DNA from: Wyeomyia smithii | Taxonomy: Eukaryota; Arthropoda; Insecta; Diptera; Culicidae | Direction: 5' to 3' | Length of the DNA stretch: 64,000 bases | Assembly: GCF_029784165.1 (NCBI RefSeq) | Contig: NC_073696.1 | Span: forward strand, 267,002,760 to 267,066,759 | Shown here: piece by piece, positions 11,401 through 22,400 of the stretch | Layout of the letters: each line of letters starts with the position of its first letter | Numbering within the stretch: the first letter of the stretch is position 1 | Position numbers and translations under genes: made by a program | Notes under the pieces: generated by a model | What the model was told of the DNA's origin: nothing | Databases searched by the model: none | The model's input: only the letters and a program-made list of their open reading frames with translations

Positions 11401-12125
11401 GACTTTTAATATAAGCTATCTTTTGAATACATTGACTTTGTATTCAATGCATTTGAAATGCTCCATGGTTACTGGTTAATAAATCCCATATTTTCATTAA
11501 ATGTTGTTAATTTTCACTTGCATAGAAAATGAGCGAAAATGAAAATGAATACAGTCAATTAGATTTTCTAGTTTGAATTATATCTAAACTCAACCTATTA
11601 TAATATTACCAAAATTTCACAGATTCTTCTTAGTTTCATTCACAATTCAGAATGAAATGTTCAGCAGAGTTATAGACAGTGGACTGTAGATTATATAGAA
11701 AATGACGGACTTATGTCCCATTTTTTGTGTAATAAAATATTCACATTGATTTCCATATTTATTTTAAACTCATCGTTTTTTGTTTTCTATACTTGTGACT
11801 GTTCAACAATCTTCAAAATGTACAATCTTCATCCATTTCATTTATAGAAATTTCAAGTTTTTAAAACTACCTCCACTATAGGTACATGGTACCACCATTA
11901 TAGGAACAGTACCTCCACTAAAGGTACAAAAGCTATGATAACAATTGTTGATTTTTTTCAAATTCATTAGTTTTAAAAATGCACAACGAGTTATTTATCA
12001 GCAAAACAACTAAATTGTCTATCAAATCATATGTTCATACATCCAAAGTTAACTAAGTCTCAATTGGATTCGTTAAAATTTCTCAGAAGTAGCTACTATT
12101 TGCGCCACTATTGGTACATTTACCC
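8471..12125 (+). mobile_element. pogo-like DNA transposon, full length
   Basis: Ends GGGTAAATGTACC and GGTACATTTACCC are inverted copies and are flanked by TA (8469-8470, 12126-12127). That is the target duplication of Tc1/mariner and pogo elements. Subterminal words AGTGGAGGTAGT at 8487-8517 return inverted as ACTACCTCCACT and TACCTCCACT at 11868-11920, likely transposase-binding sites. The inside carries a pogo-type transposase with several frame breaks. The whole is about 3.65 kb. Confidence 0.85.
9268..11092 (+). pseudogene. pogo-type DDE transposase, broken by frameshifts
   Basis: Starts MDSAAKKTHKHNEGAITRCM with a psq-type helix-turn-helix (KAYGIPQSTVRYRL). A 57-bp intron (9610-9666, GT...TTATAG) joins NVP to GRKWLEGFLRRH, as in relatives. 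The DDE domain has YNGDETSF (first Asp), ADGSVVPPGVV, then DGHSSH (second Asp) and PNNTRITQPADVAIFKPLK. The reading frame shifts at about 9533, 9575, 9975, 10075 and 10175, so no intact protein can be made. The intact last part (10184-11092) reaches a stop, after which a K/E/R-rich coiled-coil-like tail continues in broken frames to about 11346. The role was cut-and-paste transposition of the surrounding element. Confidence 0.85.
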
Positions 12126-12272
12126 TATCGATATACCGTTTTGTTTGCCAAAAACTTATAGAATTTATCAGCTGTTGAGTTCTCGGCAATAAAATCTAAG
12201 TGTGCAGGATCGGCTGAAGATGAAAAATAAACTGATAGCTAAATCTTTAACCTCAGATTGGAATTTAAAAAT
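12126..12272. other. spacer between pogo and Penelope-like elements
   Basis: About 150 bp of AT-rich DNA without recognisable features between two complete elements. Confidence 0.4.
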
Positions 12273-12588
12273 AAAATGTGAAAAGAAAACGATATTTTTC
12301 TCTTACACCGACGTTTCGAATAATATATATTCTTTATCAAGGCTCTACAAGTAAATTAAGATCAAAACGATTTTTAGAAACAAATACATAAATTATGCAC
12401 ATAACATCATTACCGAGAGGACCATTTTCCTGTGAAGTGGTTCTTCGGCTAGAGCATTAATTGTCAAAACAGAAAGTAATCATCCTAACAGAACATCCAA
12501 AAATACATTAAATTAGCTAAACATGATATCAAATACAATTCATGCTTCTTACATTATGCAAATTAAAAAAAAAAACAAATTAAAAACT
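12273..12588. repeat. left inverted arm of the Penelope-like element
   Basis: Inverted copy of 15157-15477, from AAAATGTGAAAAGAAAACGA to the A-rich stretch ending AAATTAAAAACT. Differences are mainly the length of the A run. It lies 3' of the coding frame. Confidence 0.85.
12311..12343 (-). ncRNA. hammerhead-ribozyme-like motif (sense to ORF)
   Basis: The minus strand reads CCTTGATAAA, then a 5-bp stem GAATA/TATTC with loop TATAT, then CGAAAC and GTC. This has the layout of the minimal hammerhead motifs known from Penelope elements. The core CUGAUGA is UUGAUAA here; the change at the invariant G8 position would be expected to abolish or greatly weaken cleavage. Confidence 0.5.
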
Positions 12589-12686
12589 GTACACTTTAAC
12601 GAAGCGGAACTCGTAGCACTCTCAATCATACTAAACCAATTTTTCCGTAACCAGCAACCTTGCATGCAAACTCTATTGCGCACAAG

Positions 12687-15161
12687 TTATGCTGTGTGAC
12701 ACTCGGTGGAAGCTGTCAGCGACCGTTGACGTTTGCTGTTGTTTATTTCTGTACTCCGCTTGACGTGTTGCATGATTGCTGTATATGTTGTGCTTAAGCC
12801 TTCAACATCACTGCGTTTGTTTACCGTATGATCGTTCGTGATGATGTGGCACATTTCCAACACGTTCAACGCTGTTTTTCGCCTATGTTCATCCAGGATA
12901 CACACCTCATTCAACTTGAATGAATGGTTCTCGTCGATGCTGTGTTGGAGTAAAGCAGTTTTTTCCCTCAGGTGATGTATTTTGGCAATAGTAGATGGGC
13001 TGGTGGCATGTTCGTTTGACTTGAGCTCATCCAGTTTTTTAATGTTTGACCGGTGGTTGCTGATTCTTGTTTTGAGATGCTGTGTAGTGAGTCCAACATA
13101 GCACGCATCGCAGTTGGCACAGGGAATTTTGTAAATGACGTTGCTGCGATCTAATGTTGCGATCCGATCTTTGGTGTTCGTGAACAAGTGGTTTATGGTG
13201 TGCTCATTACGTGTAGCGAGGGTAATTTCTGGGAAATCTATACGCAGTGATTTCTTTATGCGCGCCGTTAATCTGTCGATGTAGGGCATAGGTTTGTATG
13301 TTGTTGGCAATGTTTCTGCTGGGGCATCTTGTACGTTCTTCCTCATTAGTCTGTTCTGCAATCTATTTCGCAGCGATAAAGGATAGTGGTTGACCTTAAG
13401 ATGTTCGTCTATGATGTCGTTGATCGCTTTTGGGGGGAGGTTTGTGCTGAGTTTTCGTACTCTCATGATAAAGTTGGCAACCACATTCATTTTCATATGC
13501 AACGGGTGACAAGAGAAAAAATCCAGGAATCTACCCGAGGCCATGGGTTTGGAATACCATTCCGTTTTGATGGACTGGTCTGCTTTGCGGACTAGCACCA
13601 TGTCGAGATATGGAATTCTACCTTCCTCTTCTCTTTCACACGTAAACTGTAGGTTGCTGTCATAGCTATTAAAAACATCCAGAACTTCTTCGACTTTGTC
13701 TGCGGGCACAGCAAGGATTAAGTCATCTACATATTTTTTCAAAAGTGGGAGCGGGAAATTCAACCGTTCTACCACTTCTTCGAGCAATAATTCCATAACT
13801 AAATCAGCTGCAGTTGGCGAGAAGGGATTCCCCATGGCGGTTCCAGAGATCTGTTTGAAGTACTGTCCACGAAATGAGAAGTAGCTACATTCCATGCAGA
13901 AATTTACAATTTCAATGAAAAAATCAAGGTTGATTTTCGTGTGTCGTTTGATTCTATCCCATTTGGTTATTATTGTGTGTATTACTAGACTCCTGGGTAT
14001 GCAAGTGAATAGAGATACCACATCCAACGAAATAAGAATGTAGCTTGGTGGCAGTCGTACCGTATTAATGTACTCGCAGAAACTGAAAGAGTCTGTTACA
14101 TTATACTCACACTCAATCGATGCTCGCACGATGCGTCCAATATATTTAGACAGCATGTATGATGGTCCTCCGATGTTGGGTACGACTGGCCGGAGCGGTA
14201 GGTCCTGCTTATGTGCTTTCGGTAGTCCATATATCCTTGGGCAATGCGATGACAAGGTGCGTAGCTGATAGGCTGTTGTTGAATCAATCAACTCTAAGTT
14301 TAGCAGGCGATTCACCAAATCGTTGTTTTGCTTTTGAAAACCTGATGTGGGGTTGGTTTTAGTGGGCTTGTATGTGTTCTCATCAGACAGTAGGTGTAGC
14401 GTTTTTGAGTTGTAATCATTCTCGTACATTATAACGGTTTGTTTTCCCTTGTCAGACTGAACAATAATCGTGTCTGGGTTATCTTTGACGAAGCGCTTTG
14501 TTATTTTGCAGGCATGTTGTAAGAATGCGTTCAGAGGATCGTATGATGCTGAATCAAACGTGTGCAGATAGTTCTGAATCATATTGACGACATTGCATCG
14601 ATTACGATCTCGCACTGATTTATCCGGATTGGAAATAAGGACATTTTCCAAATCCGCGATCAAGTGGAAAACTGGCACGTCAGTGACGGAGGTATATGGC
14701 AAAGCGAACTTCGGTCCTAAGCTCAACAAAACCTCAGTCTCTGGTGGAATTGTTGTTGATGTAGCGTTGTGAACTGCTTTTGGGTTACCATTGAGGGTTG
14801 GCGGATTGCTTCGATCCACGAAAACGGAGAGCAAGTTGTCAAATTTTTGTTTAGTGGTTTTCGTGCTGTGTTCGGTATGTGTTTGCAAAAAATTATCCTG
14901 GAACCGAAGAAAGCTCTGTGCGATATGTTCAGGCAGGATATGTACAATCTGTCCTTTCAACGATTTGAGCTCGTTCTGAAGCTTATTTATTGTATAGTAG
15001 GTCTGTCTGATTTCGATATTTAAGAGTGACTTCTTAAACCTGTTGATGCTCCTATTTAACTTGTTTATGAATGGGCTTTCGGTCTCGAGCAACGCGAAAA
15101 CACACTTGAACGAGTTTTTTATATGGTTTGGGAATATACCTCTCCTCCGACATCTTAGTTT
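12687..15161 (-). CDS. Penelope-type reverse transcriptase with GIY-YIG endonuclease
   Basis: An uninterrupted frame of about 825 codons. It opens after a stop at 15164 with LRCRRRGIFPNHIKNS and has no ATG near its start; the first in-frame Met is about 200 codons in. A TTG at 15092 is not a credible start, so initiation from an upstream exon or joined repeat copy is likely. Counted from 15092: RT motif SLDVVSLF at about 355, GTAMGNPFSPTAADL at 418, catalytic YVDD at 454, then GIY-YIG endonuclease at 652-690 with YKIPC, CDACYVGLT and TRISNH. It copies element RNA into nicked chromosomal DNA. No internal stop or frameshift is visible, so the copy may be young. Confidence 0.85.
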   Translation of the reverse strand, partial: KLRCRRRGIFPNHIKNSFKCVFALLETESPFINKLNRSINRFKKSLLNIEIRQTYYTINKLQNELKSLKGQIVHILPEHIAQSFLRFQDNFLQTHTEHSTKTTKQKFDNLLSVFVDRSNPPTLNGNPKAVHNATSTTIPPETEVLLSLGPKFALPYTSVTDVPVFHLIADLENVLISNPDKSVRDRNRCNVVNMIQNYLHTFDSASYDPLNAFLQHACKITKRFVKDNPDTIIVQSDKGKQTVIMYENDYNSKTLHLLSDENTYKPTKTNPTSGFQKQNNDLVNRLLNLELIDSTTAYQLRTLSSHCPRIYGLPKAHKQDLPLRPVVPNIGGPSYMLSKYIGRIVRASIECEYNVTDSFSFCEYINTVRLPPSYILISLDVVSLFTCIPRSLVIHTIITKWDRIKRHTKINLDFFIEIVNFCMECSYFSFRGQYFKQISGTAMGNPFSPTAADLVMELLLEEVVERLNFPLPLLKKYVDDLILAVPADKVEEVLDVFNSYDSNLQFTCEREEEGRIPYLDMVLVRKADQSIKTEWYSKPMASGRFLDFFSCHPLHMKMNVVANFIMRVRKLSTNLPPKAINDIIDEHLKVNHYPLSLRNRLQNRLMRKNVQDAPAETLPTTYKPMPYIDRLTARIKKSLRIDFPEITLATRNEHTINHLFTNTKDRIATLDRSNVIYKIPCANCDACYVGLTTQHLKTRISNHRSNIKKLDELKSNEHATSPSTIAKIHHLREKTALLQHSIDENHSFKLNEVCILDEHRRKTALNVLEMCHIITNDHTVNKRSDVEGLSTTYTAIMQHVKRSTEINNSKRQRSLTASTECHTA

Positions 15162-15477
15162 TTAATTTGTTTTTTTTTTTTTTTTTATTTGCATAATGTA
15201 AGAAGCATGAATTGTATTTGATATCATGTTTAGCTAATTTAATGTATTTTTGGATGTTCTGTTAGGATGATTACTTTCTGTTTTGACAATTAATGCTCTA
15301 GCCGAAGAACCACTTCACAGGAAAATGGTCCTCTCGGTAATGATGTTATGTGCATAATTTATGTATTTGTTTCTAAAAATCGTTTTGATCTTAATTTACT
15401 TGTAGAGCCTTGATAAAGAATATATATTATTCGAAACGTCGGTGTAAGAGAAAAATATCGTTTTCTTTTCACATTTT
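15157..15477. repeat. right inverted arm of the Penelope-like element
   Basis: Inverted partner of the left arm. The open coding frame starts at its inner edge: the upstream stop at 15162-15164 lies within this arm. Confidence 0.85.
15408..15440 (+). ncRNA. hammerhead-ribozyme-like motif (antisense to ORF)
   Basis: Plus-strand copy of the same motif in the right arm: TTGATAAAG, stem GAATA-TATAT-TATTC, GAAACGTC, with GCC/GGT closing a short stem I. It has the same core change as the other arm. Activity is doubtful. Confidence 0.5.
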
Positions 15478-16169
15478 AAAGACTGCGAAGCCGAAAAAAA
15501 CTCCCCTGAGTAAACTAACAGTCGATAAAAAGTATAGTTTAAAAAAAAAGAAATTTAAAAAATGGACGGGCTTAAGAAAATGGGAGGCCGAGAAGTTGAG
15601 GAAAAAAATTCTTTTCAAGAGATACATGCTTAAAAAATCCGAAAATTAGTTTCAAAATCCCAAAAAAAAATGATAATATTACTGAAGCGAGCTGGAAAAT
15701 ATTATATAAAGTTATCAATTTCATCCCATTCCATGGTACTGGGACTATAGTTCACTCTATACTAGTAAGAAAATGTTAAAACCCAGTTTTCATTATTTTA
15801 CGTTTTATCAGCGTCGCTTGATCTTTGCGATCGTTTAATATTGGAACTGTTAACTCTATCAAACTAGCACATCCTAGTATAGGAAACATTTCTTGGATGG
15901 GAACAGTAAATTTGAGAACAGTTATATCCTCTCTACTTAGTGCTCGTGGACGAATGTCGCTCATACTATAGAGCTATTTGCAATTATTACATACCATCCG
16001 CTCCCGTGTATTTCGTAATCAGTTCGCAGTCAAACCAATGATGAACCGGATCGGACGAATCATCCACAACCTGTTTGAAGCATCGTACTTTCTAGACAAC
16101 CCCTTCGACGTATTCGCCAACGATCTCGTGACTTCCAGTTGTTCGCGTTCCGCGCCGGAAGCCCAACAG
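15478..16169. other. unassigned; 3' flank of the receptor gene
   Basis: Holds the probable 3' untranslated region of the minus-strand receptor gene. A minus-strand frame at 16019-16210 continues in another phase beyond the predicted stop. A further C-terminal exon or alternative splice is possible but not proven. Confidence 0.35.
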
Positions 16170-16439
16170 TCATACCACCATATCGCGGCTCTGCGTTGCC
16201 TGATGGCCACCGTTGAAACTCTCGCGGTACGGATGCTCCACCAGATCGGGCAGAAAGCGGCTCAGTTGACACTTGACTGCAAAAATCACGTCGTGATTGG
16301 CGAAGCAGAATAAACAGGACACCGCTGCACCCTGCAGGCTAATCAACACTGCCGACGTGATCTGATAGTAGCGCTCCAGCTCGCATCCCTTATCCGGCCG
16401 GAACGGTAACAATATATGCTGCAAACCGAAAAGCGGGAT
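16170..16439 (-). CDS. GPCR exon: TM6, TM7 and tail
   Basis: Acceptor TCCATATACAG. Reads IPLFGLQHILLPFRP, YYQITSAVLISLQGAAVS, CFANHDV and a short tail to a TGA at 16170-16172. A GT precedes the stop (GTATGA), so an alternative splice to a longer tail cannot be excluded; the tail is short for the family. Confidence 0.85.
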   Translation of the reverse strand: MPLFGLQHILLPFRPDKGCELERYYQITSAVLISLQGAAVSCLFCFANHDVIFAVKCQLSRFLPDLVEHPYRESFNGGHQATQSRDMVV

Positions 16440-19400
16440 CTGTATATGGAAACGAGAAGAGAAAGTAAAAAACAATGACACACGCATATTAGACCATCTA
16501 ATGGCCACTGTCAGGCTGTAACGGAAACCGAACTAACCAAAATGAGCGTCGCCCGGGTAGCCTTCTTCAGTCCTAGTGGGGCTGGATTGGGCGAGGTGGA
16601 GCTGAGCTTCGTCAGCAGCACCCGAACCACATTGATAAGGAATATCAGAGACGCAATGAGGGAAATGCAAACCGGTACCGTGAGTAACCACATGGCGTGA
16701 CTTTCCTCCATCCAGCAGCTAGTGTCGGGGTAAAATGGAAAAGAAAGAACAAAAAACAATGCGGAAATGTGAACGAATGCGTTTCTCATTAGAAAGTATA
16801 TTGTACGTGCACACATAATCGAATAAATTTTCATTTCAAGCCTCCACCGGAGTTAGTGTTGGTTAGTCGCACAATGAAGGGCAGAAAAATGGACCACAAA
16901 AACGACAGCCAGAGGCGATTTGTGCGGTAAATTATCTTACACCTAGCTCGGAGGGGGGAAACTGACTTCCCGGTACACACCAGTTACTAGTTAAACTAAC
17001 TGAGCTAATTAAATGAACGCAACTTCATAAGCAAAATTGCATACTTACTGCTCGATATCCGCCGTGTATTTTTTGCGAATCGTTGCATACACCGAGACCA
17101 GCAAAATCGGTAGAATCCAGCCAACGATGAAAAACCAGCGCATTGCAATAGTATCCTTGATAAAAACCTGCGGAAAATAAATACGGCAAACTGTGAACCA
17201 TTGCTTTCCGGGACGAGCACGTTTATATTTTGTTTAACCACATTCACATATATTTTCCCAACAGCGGATGGATGGCATAATCACGATGCACATGAAAAAA
17301 AACCGCTCACAGCATCAACTTCCGCCGTCTCGAAGACAGAGCGCGGCAAAATGACAAATGCGGATATCGACTCTACCTTTCTAGTAGAAGCTGAGGAGTA
17401 TAAAATGCATTTTTCGTTTTATTTTTTTTTTATTCTCGCTTTCCTACTCAACTCCGCACATCCGTCTACTGCCGACAATCTCGTTTGTGGTGACTTCCGC
17501 AGCAGCGAATCTGTCTTGTCGAGTTTTTTTTTCCGAGCTAAATTGACGGAAATGATCTTATTTTCCAATCACCGATACGCTGAACGGACAATATGGGACC
17601 GATTGGTTACACTGTGACCGGGTATAATCTTTGTCGGGTAATGAATTCTATCACGCAACCGTCACTCAAAATTACGAAGTTTGCTATCCGCCATAGTGGA
17701 TAAAGCGCCTCCATCGATTTTAAAGACGAAGAGGCTGCATGGTATTTTTAAATCCACAGCTTTTTTGCCTTTTGATCGCACTCGATAATTGTTCAATCCA
17801 ACAATTTTAAAGTTTGACTCCCTACACAGTCGACCGACTTTTAACCTTCAACCGGAAAAGAAAGTGAAACTTTACTTACTATCACTAGCACCAGATGCAG
17901 ATGGAGTCCTTCGCAAAACATCCAGAAATAGTTCACCAACATCAGATAGTTCAGCAGAATATGTAAACTAATACACCAATACTGGAGAAAAAGATTTGAA
18001 AAATAAACAATCAGTAGAAAGTCTTTAAACCGTTAAGTGGAAAGGTATGGAACAAAATGGCTGAATTTATTCTTCGTTCTGAGCTTGTATAAATAGAAAC
18101 GTATAAAAACTATTGCCGAAGGTCGTGACTGAAGCAATACGCGTTAATTGAACAAACAGTCCTTAACGTGTTAAGCGAACGAAGACGACGATGGCGACAT
18201 TTTTACGCTTTGTTATCCTCATCGTGCTTCGACCGTTACTGCAATTAATGGCTCGCTTTATACTATTCCATCGAACCAGTTGTACAGTAATGCGTACTTG
18301 CTCATTTACCTAATGGCTGGTGACTTTCTTCGCTACATCGCTTTTAGCAATCTAGTAAACTAAGCTGAACACAGCCAAGGTCAGAGTTAATGGAACCTTC
18401 AATAGGGAACTTTTAAATACACTAGAATGACTAATTTGCTGAAAAGTACGAGTATTTTTTCAACCTCTTGGCGACTGTCCAAGTGGAAAATGTCTCAACC
18501 CCTGAAGTTTCATAAATTCAATCGCGTGAAACTTTTTCCCGAGAAAAGCGAAAAGTAATTCAACGGCCAAACCTCCGGGACTTGTTTGTCTCGCATCGGG
18601 ACTTTCCCCGAAGAAGCATGTTTTCGTTGTCATACATGATGGAGAAATCAAAGTTCACCTTCTATAGAAACGAAACATGGCTCCGCTCCATACGGTTCGG
18701 TGGCTAGTTAGACCGTAACGACAACATCGATTAACTTCCAACAGCAACGATTACGATAAGTGGATTGTAGCAGTTGGTTTTTTCGAAAGAATAATATTTT
18801 GAGTTTCGATTCGTTTTACTCTCATGAAGGTCAAGAAAATTTTGTTTTGATATCCACAGGTCTGAGGCATGAACTTTTCCCCACATATCCTTACACCACA
18901 TAGGTAGAACACACACGTGTAACACATTGCTTGGCAGCTATTTTTTTTACAAAGTTAACAGGGCTGAAACAATTTCACAGCTGTGGAACCGCAGACCTGA
19001 AGATTGTTAGTATACCTCTGCATCTCTAACAACTTTAATACCCCCGTTCACACTACCTCGCATATCACCTGATATCAGGCGATTCGTGCTATCGAGGCCA
19101 TATCACCATCCATATTACCTGATATCCCATACAATCGAGCTGTCAACGGATATCACCTCGACTACATGCTATCGTGGATATCATGTTCGAAAACCAATAT
19201 TTTTTTTTTTGTAAGATTTGGACCACTGCGACCATTATTTTGATCTTTTGTGGTATACCTCTTTTTTAGTCTAGGTACTCGTGGCAGACATATCACTATT
19301 GATGGAAGTGATCGTCGTTGTCCTATCGCACCCTTTCTCCCAATTAGGCACTGTATTTCGTTTGAAATGTATTACCTCATTAGGATTCGCAGACCAGACC

Positions 19401-22400
19401 TCAAAAGGCTCCAAAGTTCCTTTTCCAAAGGCTCTTATTCTGCGCTGTATTAGTGCACTGCAGTGGCATAGCAAATGTTCTGCGGTTTCACATTCGAACC
19501 CGCAGAGACGACAAATTTCGTCATCTGACTGACCAATTTGTTTCAAGTGATGCTTACTTGGACAGTGTCCTGTAAACAGTCCGGTAATTGTCCTTAGTCC
19601 CTTTTTATTTAAACTAAGCAATTGCTGGCTTTTCTTGACGCTTGGTTTTATAAAGCGTTTAGACTGGCGTAGCCCTACTGAGCATCTCCAGTTCTCTTGT
19701 ATTGTCCTATGTTCCCAGGTTTTCAATTCTGCTTTCAAGGCGCTTGATGACACCCTACAGAACGGTTCTGGGCCAATGAAATCGGTACATGACCCCTGTC
19801 TAGCTAACGTATCGGCTTTTTCATTGCCTTCCACTCCGCAGTGACCAGGAACCCAGTATAAACATACTTGGTTCCTTTCTGCCAGTTGTTTCAGTGAAAG
19901 GATGCACTCCCATACTAGCTTAGGGGTACATGTGAAGGCTTTTAGTGCTTTAAGTGTTGCTTGGCTATCAGAAAAAATGCATATGTTAGCATGCCTGTAT
20001 TTCCTAGCCGAACAGACTTGTGCACATTCATAAATTGCAAATATTTCGGCCTGGAACACTGTAGGCCAACGGCCCATTGGTATCGAGATACTTATCCCAG
20101 GACCATTTATACCTGCTCCGGTTGAATCATTCATTTTTGAGCCATCTGTGTAAAAGACGACAGAGCCTTGTCGGATGTTTGGGCCACCTTGTTCCCAAAC
20201 TTCCCGTTCGGTCTCTATGATTTTGAAAGGTATTTCGAAGTTTGCTTCTGTTTTCATCCAATCTTCGATACCTGGTATATGTTTGCTCAGCTGAAAATGT
20301 TTGAGGATTGCCAGCTGGCCTGTCTGATCTCCATCAGGTACTTTTTTAAGGCGTGTTAGTCTCAATGCACTTTTTTCCGCCTCTAGTTGTACTACCTGGT
20401 GGAATGGTAATAGATGCAGAATTGCATCTAAGGCTTTCGACGGAGCACTTTTCATTACTCCTGTAATTGCATTACAAATTAGCCTTTGCAACTTGCCAAG
20501 CTTGTTCTGCGTTGACCTTTCTTTTGTTTTAGGCCACCACACTAGCGAGGCATACGTTATTCTTGGTCTTATTATTGCCTGGTACAACCAATAGATCATA
20601 CTTGGCCTTAGACCCCATGTTCTGCCAATAGCTTTGCTACATGCCCAGAGGGCACTCGTAGCTTTACCGATGACATATTCAATATGTGCATTCCAGCTGA
20701 GTTTCTGATCTAAAACTACTCCAAGATGTTTAGTCTCAGTGGAAAGCTGCAGTGTAGTCTCGCCCAGCTTCAGGCTATCCAAGTTGTACCTTCTTTTCCG
20801 GGTGAAGGGAATAATGGTTGTTTTAGAGGGGTTAATGGTCAGCCCCTCTTGTCTGCACCATTCTAAAGTATAGTTTAGAGCTAACTGCATTCTCTCCGAT
20901 ACTGTACTGTCGAATTTTCCCCTCACAAGAATCACAACATCATCGGTGAATCCGACAACTTCGAAACCTAGCTCAGTTAGGTTTCTAAGTAGCTGGTCTA
21001 CAACCAATGACCACAGCAAAGGCGATAGAACTCCACCTTGCGGGCATCCCTTAGTTGTGTTCCTTGTAAGGGTAGTATTACCCAATACTGCAGTTATCTC
21101 ACGACTATTCAGCATGGTTTCAATCCATTTTGAGGTATATGTATCAAACCCATGGTGTCCCATTGCGTTCAACATTGAGTGATGGGATACATTATCAAAA
21201 GCTCCCTCTATGTCTAAGAACGCAGCGAGTGCGATTTCTTTTGTATCTATAGATTTCGCTATTTTTGTCGTTAGCATATGTATTGCATCCACTGTTGACA
21301 TGTTGCTTCGATATGCAAACTGATACCTACTCAGCGGAGAGGTTTTTAGGAACGTTGATTTAATGTGATAGTCAATTAGTTTTTCCATAATTTTTAACAT
21401 AATGGAGGTTAGACTAATTGGTCTGAAGGCTTTTGGAAGTGTTTTGTCGCGCTTCCCAGCCTTTGGTATGAAGATCACTCTCGTTTTTCTCCAGTTGGTG
21501 GGTGTGTAATTAAGTGTCAGGCTTGCCCTAAATATCTCGGTTATGAATGGAATTATTACCCTTCCACACCGTTGAAGCATTATTGGTAATAATCCATCCA
21601 ATCCCGGGGACTTATAGGGCTCGAATGAGTTGATTGTCCATTCCACTTTCGATTCTGTGAAGATATCGCAGGCTATGTAATGCGCATTTGTCCTAGCGAT
21701 AGTCGAACCAGCACATGGCGCATTTGAGTCCTGCGATTCTTCTTCTAGAATGGATCGTGATTCTGGGAAATGTTTCTCCATCATAACATTGAGTGTTTCA
21801 AGAGAATCGGTAGTAAAAGTACCGTCGTCCTTCTTTATTCTGCCCAAGCCATTTGTGTGATCTTTGGAAAGGGCTTTGTGTACTCTTGCAGCTGCAGGGG
21901 TGCTTTCAATTTGTTCACACATTGATCTCCATCCCCTCCTGCGTGATTTCCTAATTTCTTTATTGTATTGCGTAAGGGACTCTCTATAAGCATCCCAATT
22001 TGAGGTTAACTTGGCCCTGTCGAACAACCTTCTAGTTAACTTCCTCAGTTTTTCTAGATTTTTGTTCCACCAAGGCGCGTCTTTGTTGGATACTCGCGTC
22101 TTGGTTGGACAGCTTTGGTTATAAAGGGCTATGATTTTATTCGTGAATTTTTGTGATGAATCCTCCAGTTCTTTTATTGTCTGGATTTGCCCTTCAAAGG
22201 TAGATTCATCACGAACTATTTTTGAATGAAAAAGCTCCCAGTTGGTTTTTCTAGGGTTTCTATAAACTTCCGTTACTAAGTCCCCTGCGTTATAGTCAAA
22301 CAAAATTTGCTTGTGATCCGATAGAGAAATCTCATCAGATACATGCCAGTTGACGATTTTTTCCGATAGTTTAGCGCTCGATAAGGTTAGGTCGAGCACT

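Larger units (their letters stand above)
12273..15477 (-). mobile_element. Penelope-like retroelement
   Basis: A single minus-strand frame for a Penelope-type RT with GIY-YIG endonuclease is enclosed by long inverted arms (12273-12588 and 15157-15477) that are nearly identical. Inverted and direct terminal repeats formed during target-primed copying are known for Penelope elements. Each arm contains a hammerhead-like motif. I found no clean target duplication. It lies 3' of the receptor gene on the same strand. Confidence 0.85.

Noticed and set aside
15092..15092. TTG as the start of the Penelope frame
   Set aside because: Eukaryotic initiation at TTG is rare, and conserved-looking coding sequence continues upstream to 15161.
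12273..15477. Flanking repeats read as LTRs
   Set aside because: The arms are inverted, not direct, and the RT belongs with GIY-YIG Penelope proteins. No primer-binding site, integrase or protease is present.
16019..16210. Minus-strand frame beyond the receptor stop as its true C-terminus
   Set aside because: It is in another phase and needs an unproven splice or frameshift. Kept only as a possibility in the exon note.
17201..17617. Plus-strand 138-codon ORF next to the TM4 exon
   Set aside because: It has no domain and lies in an intron. Splice signals and the TM4 motif support the minus strand.
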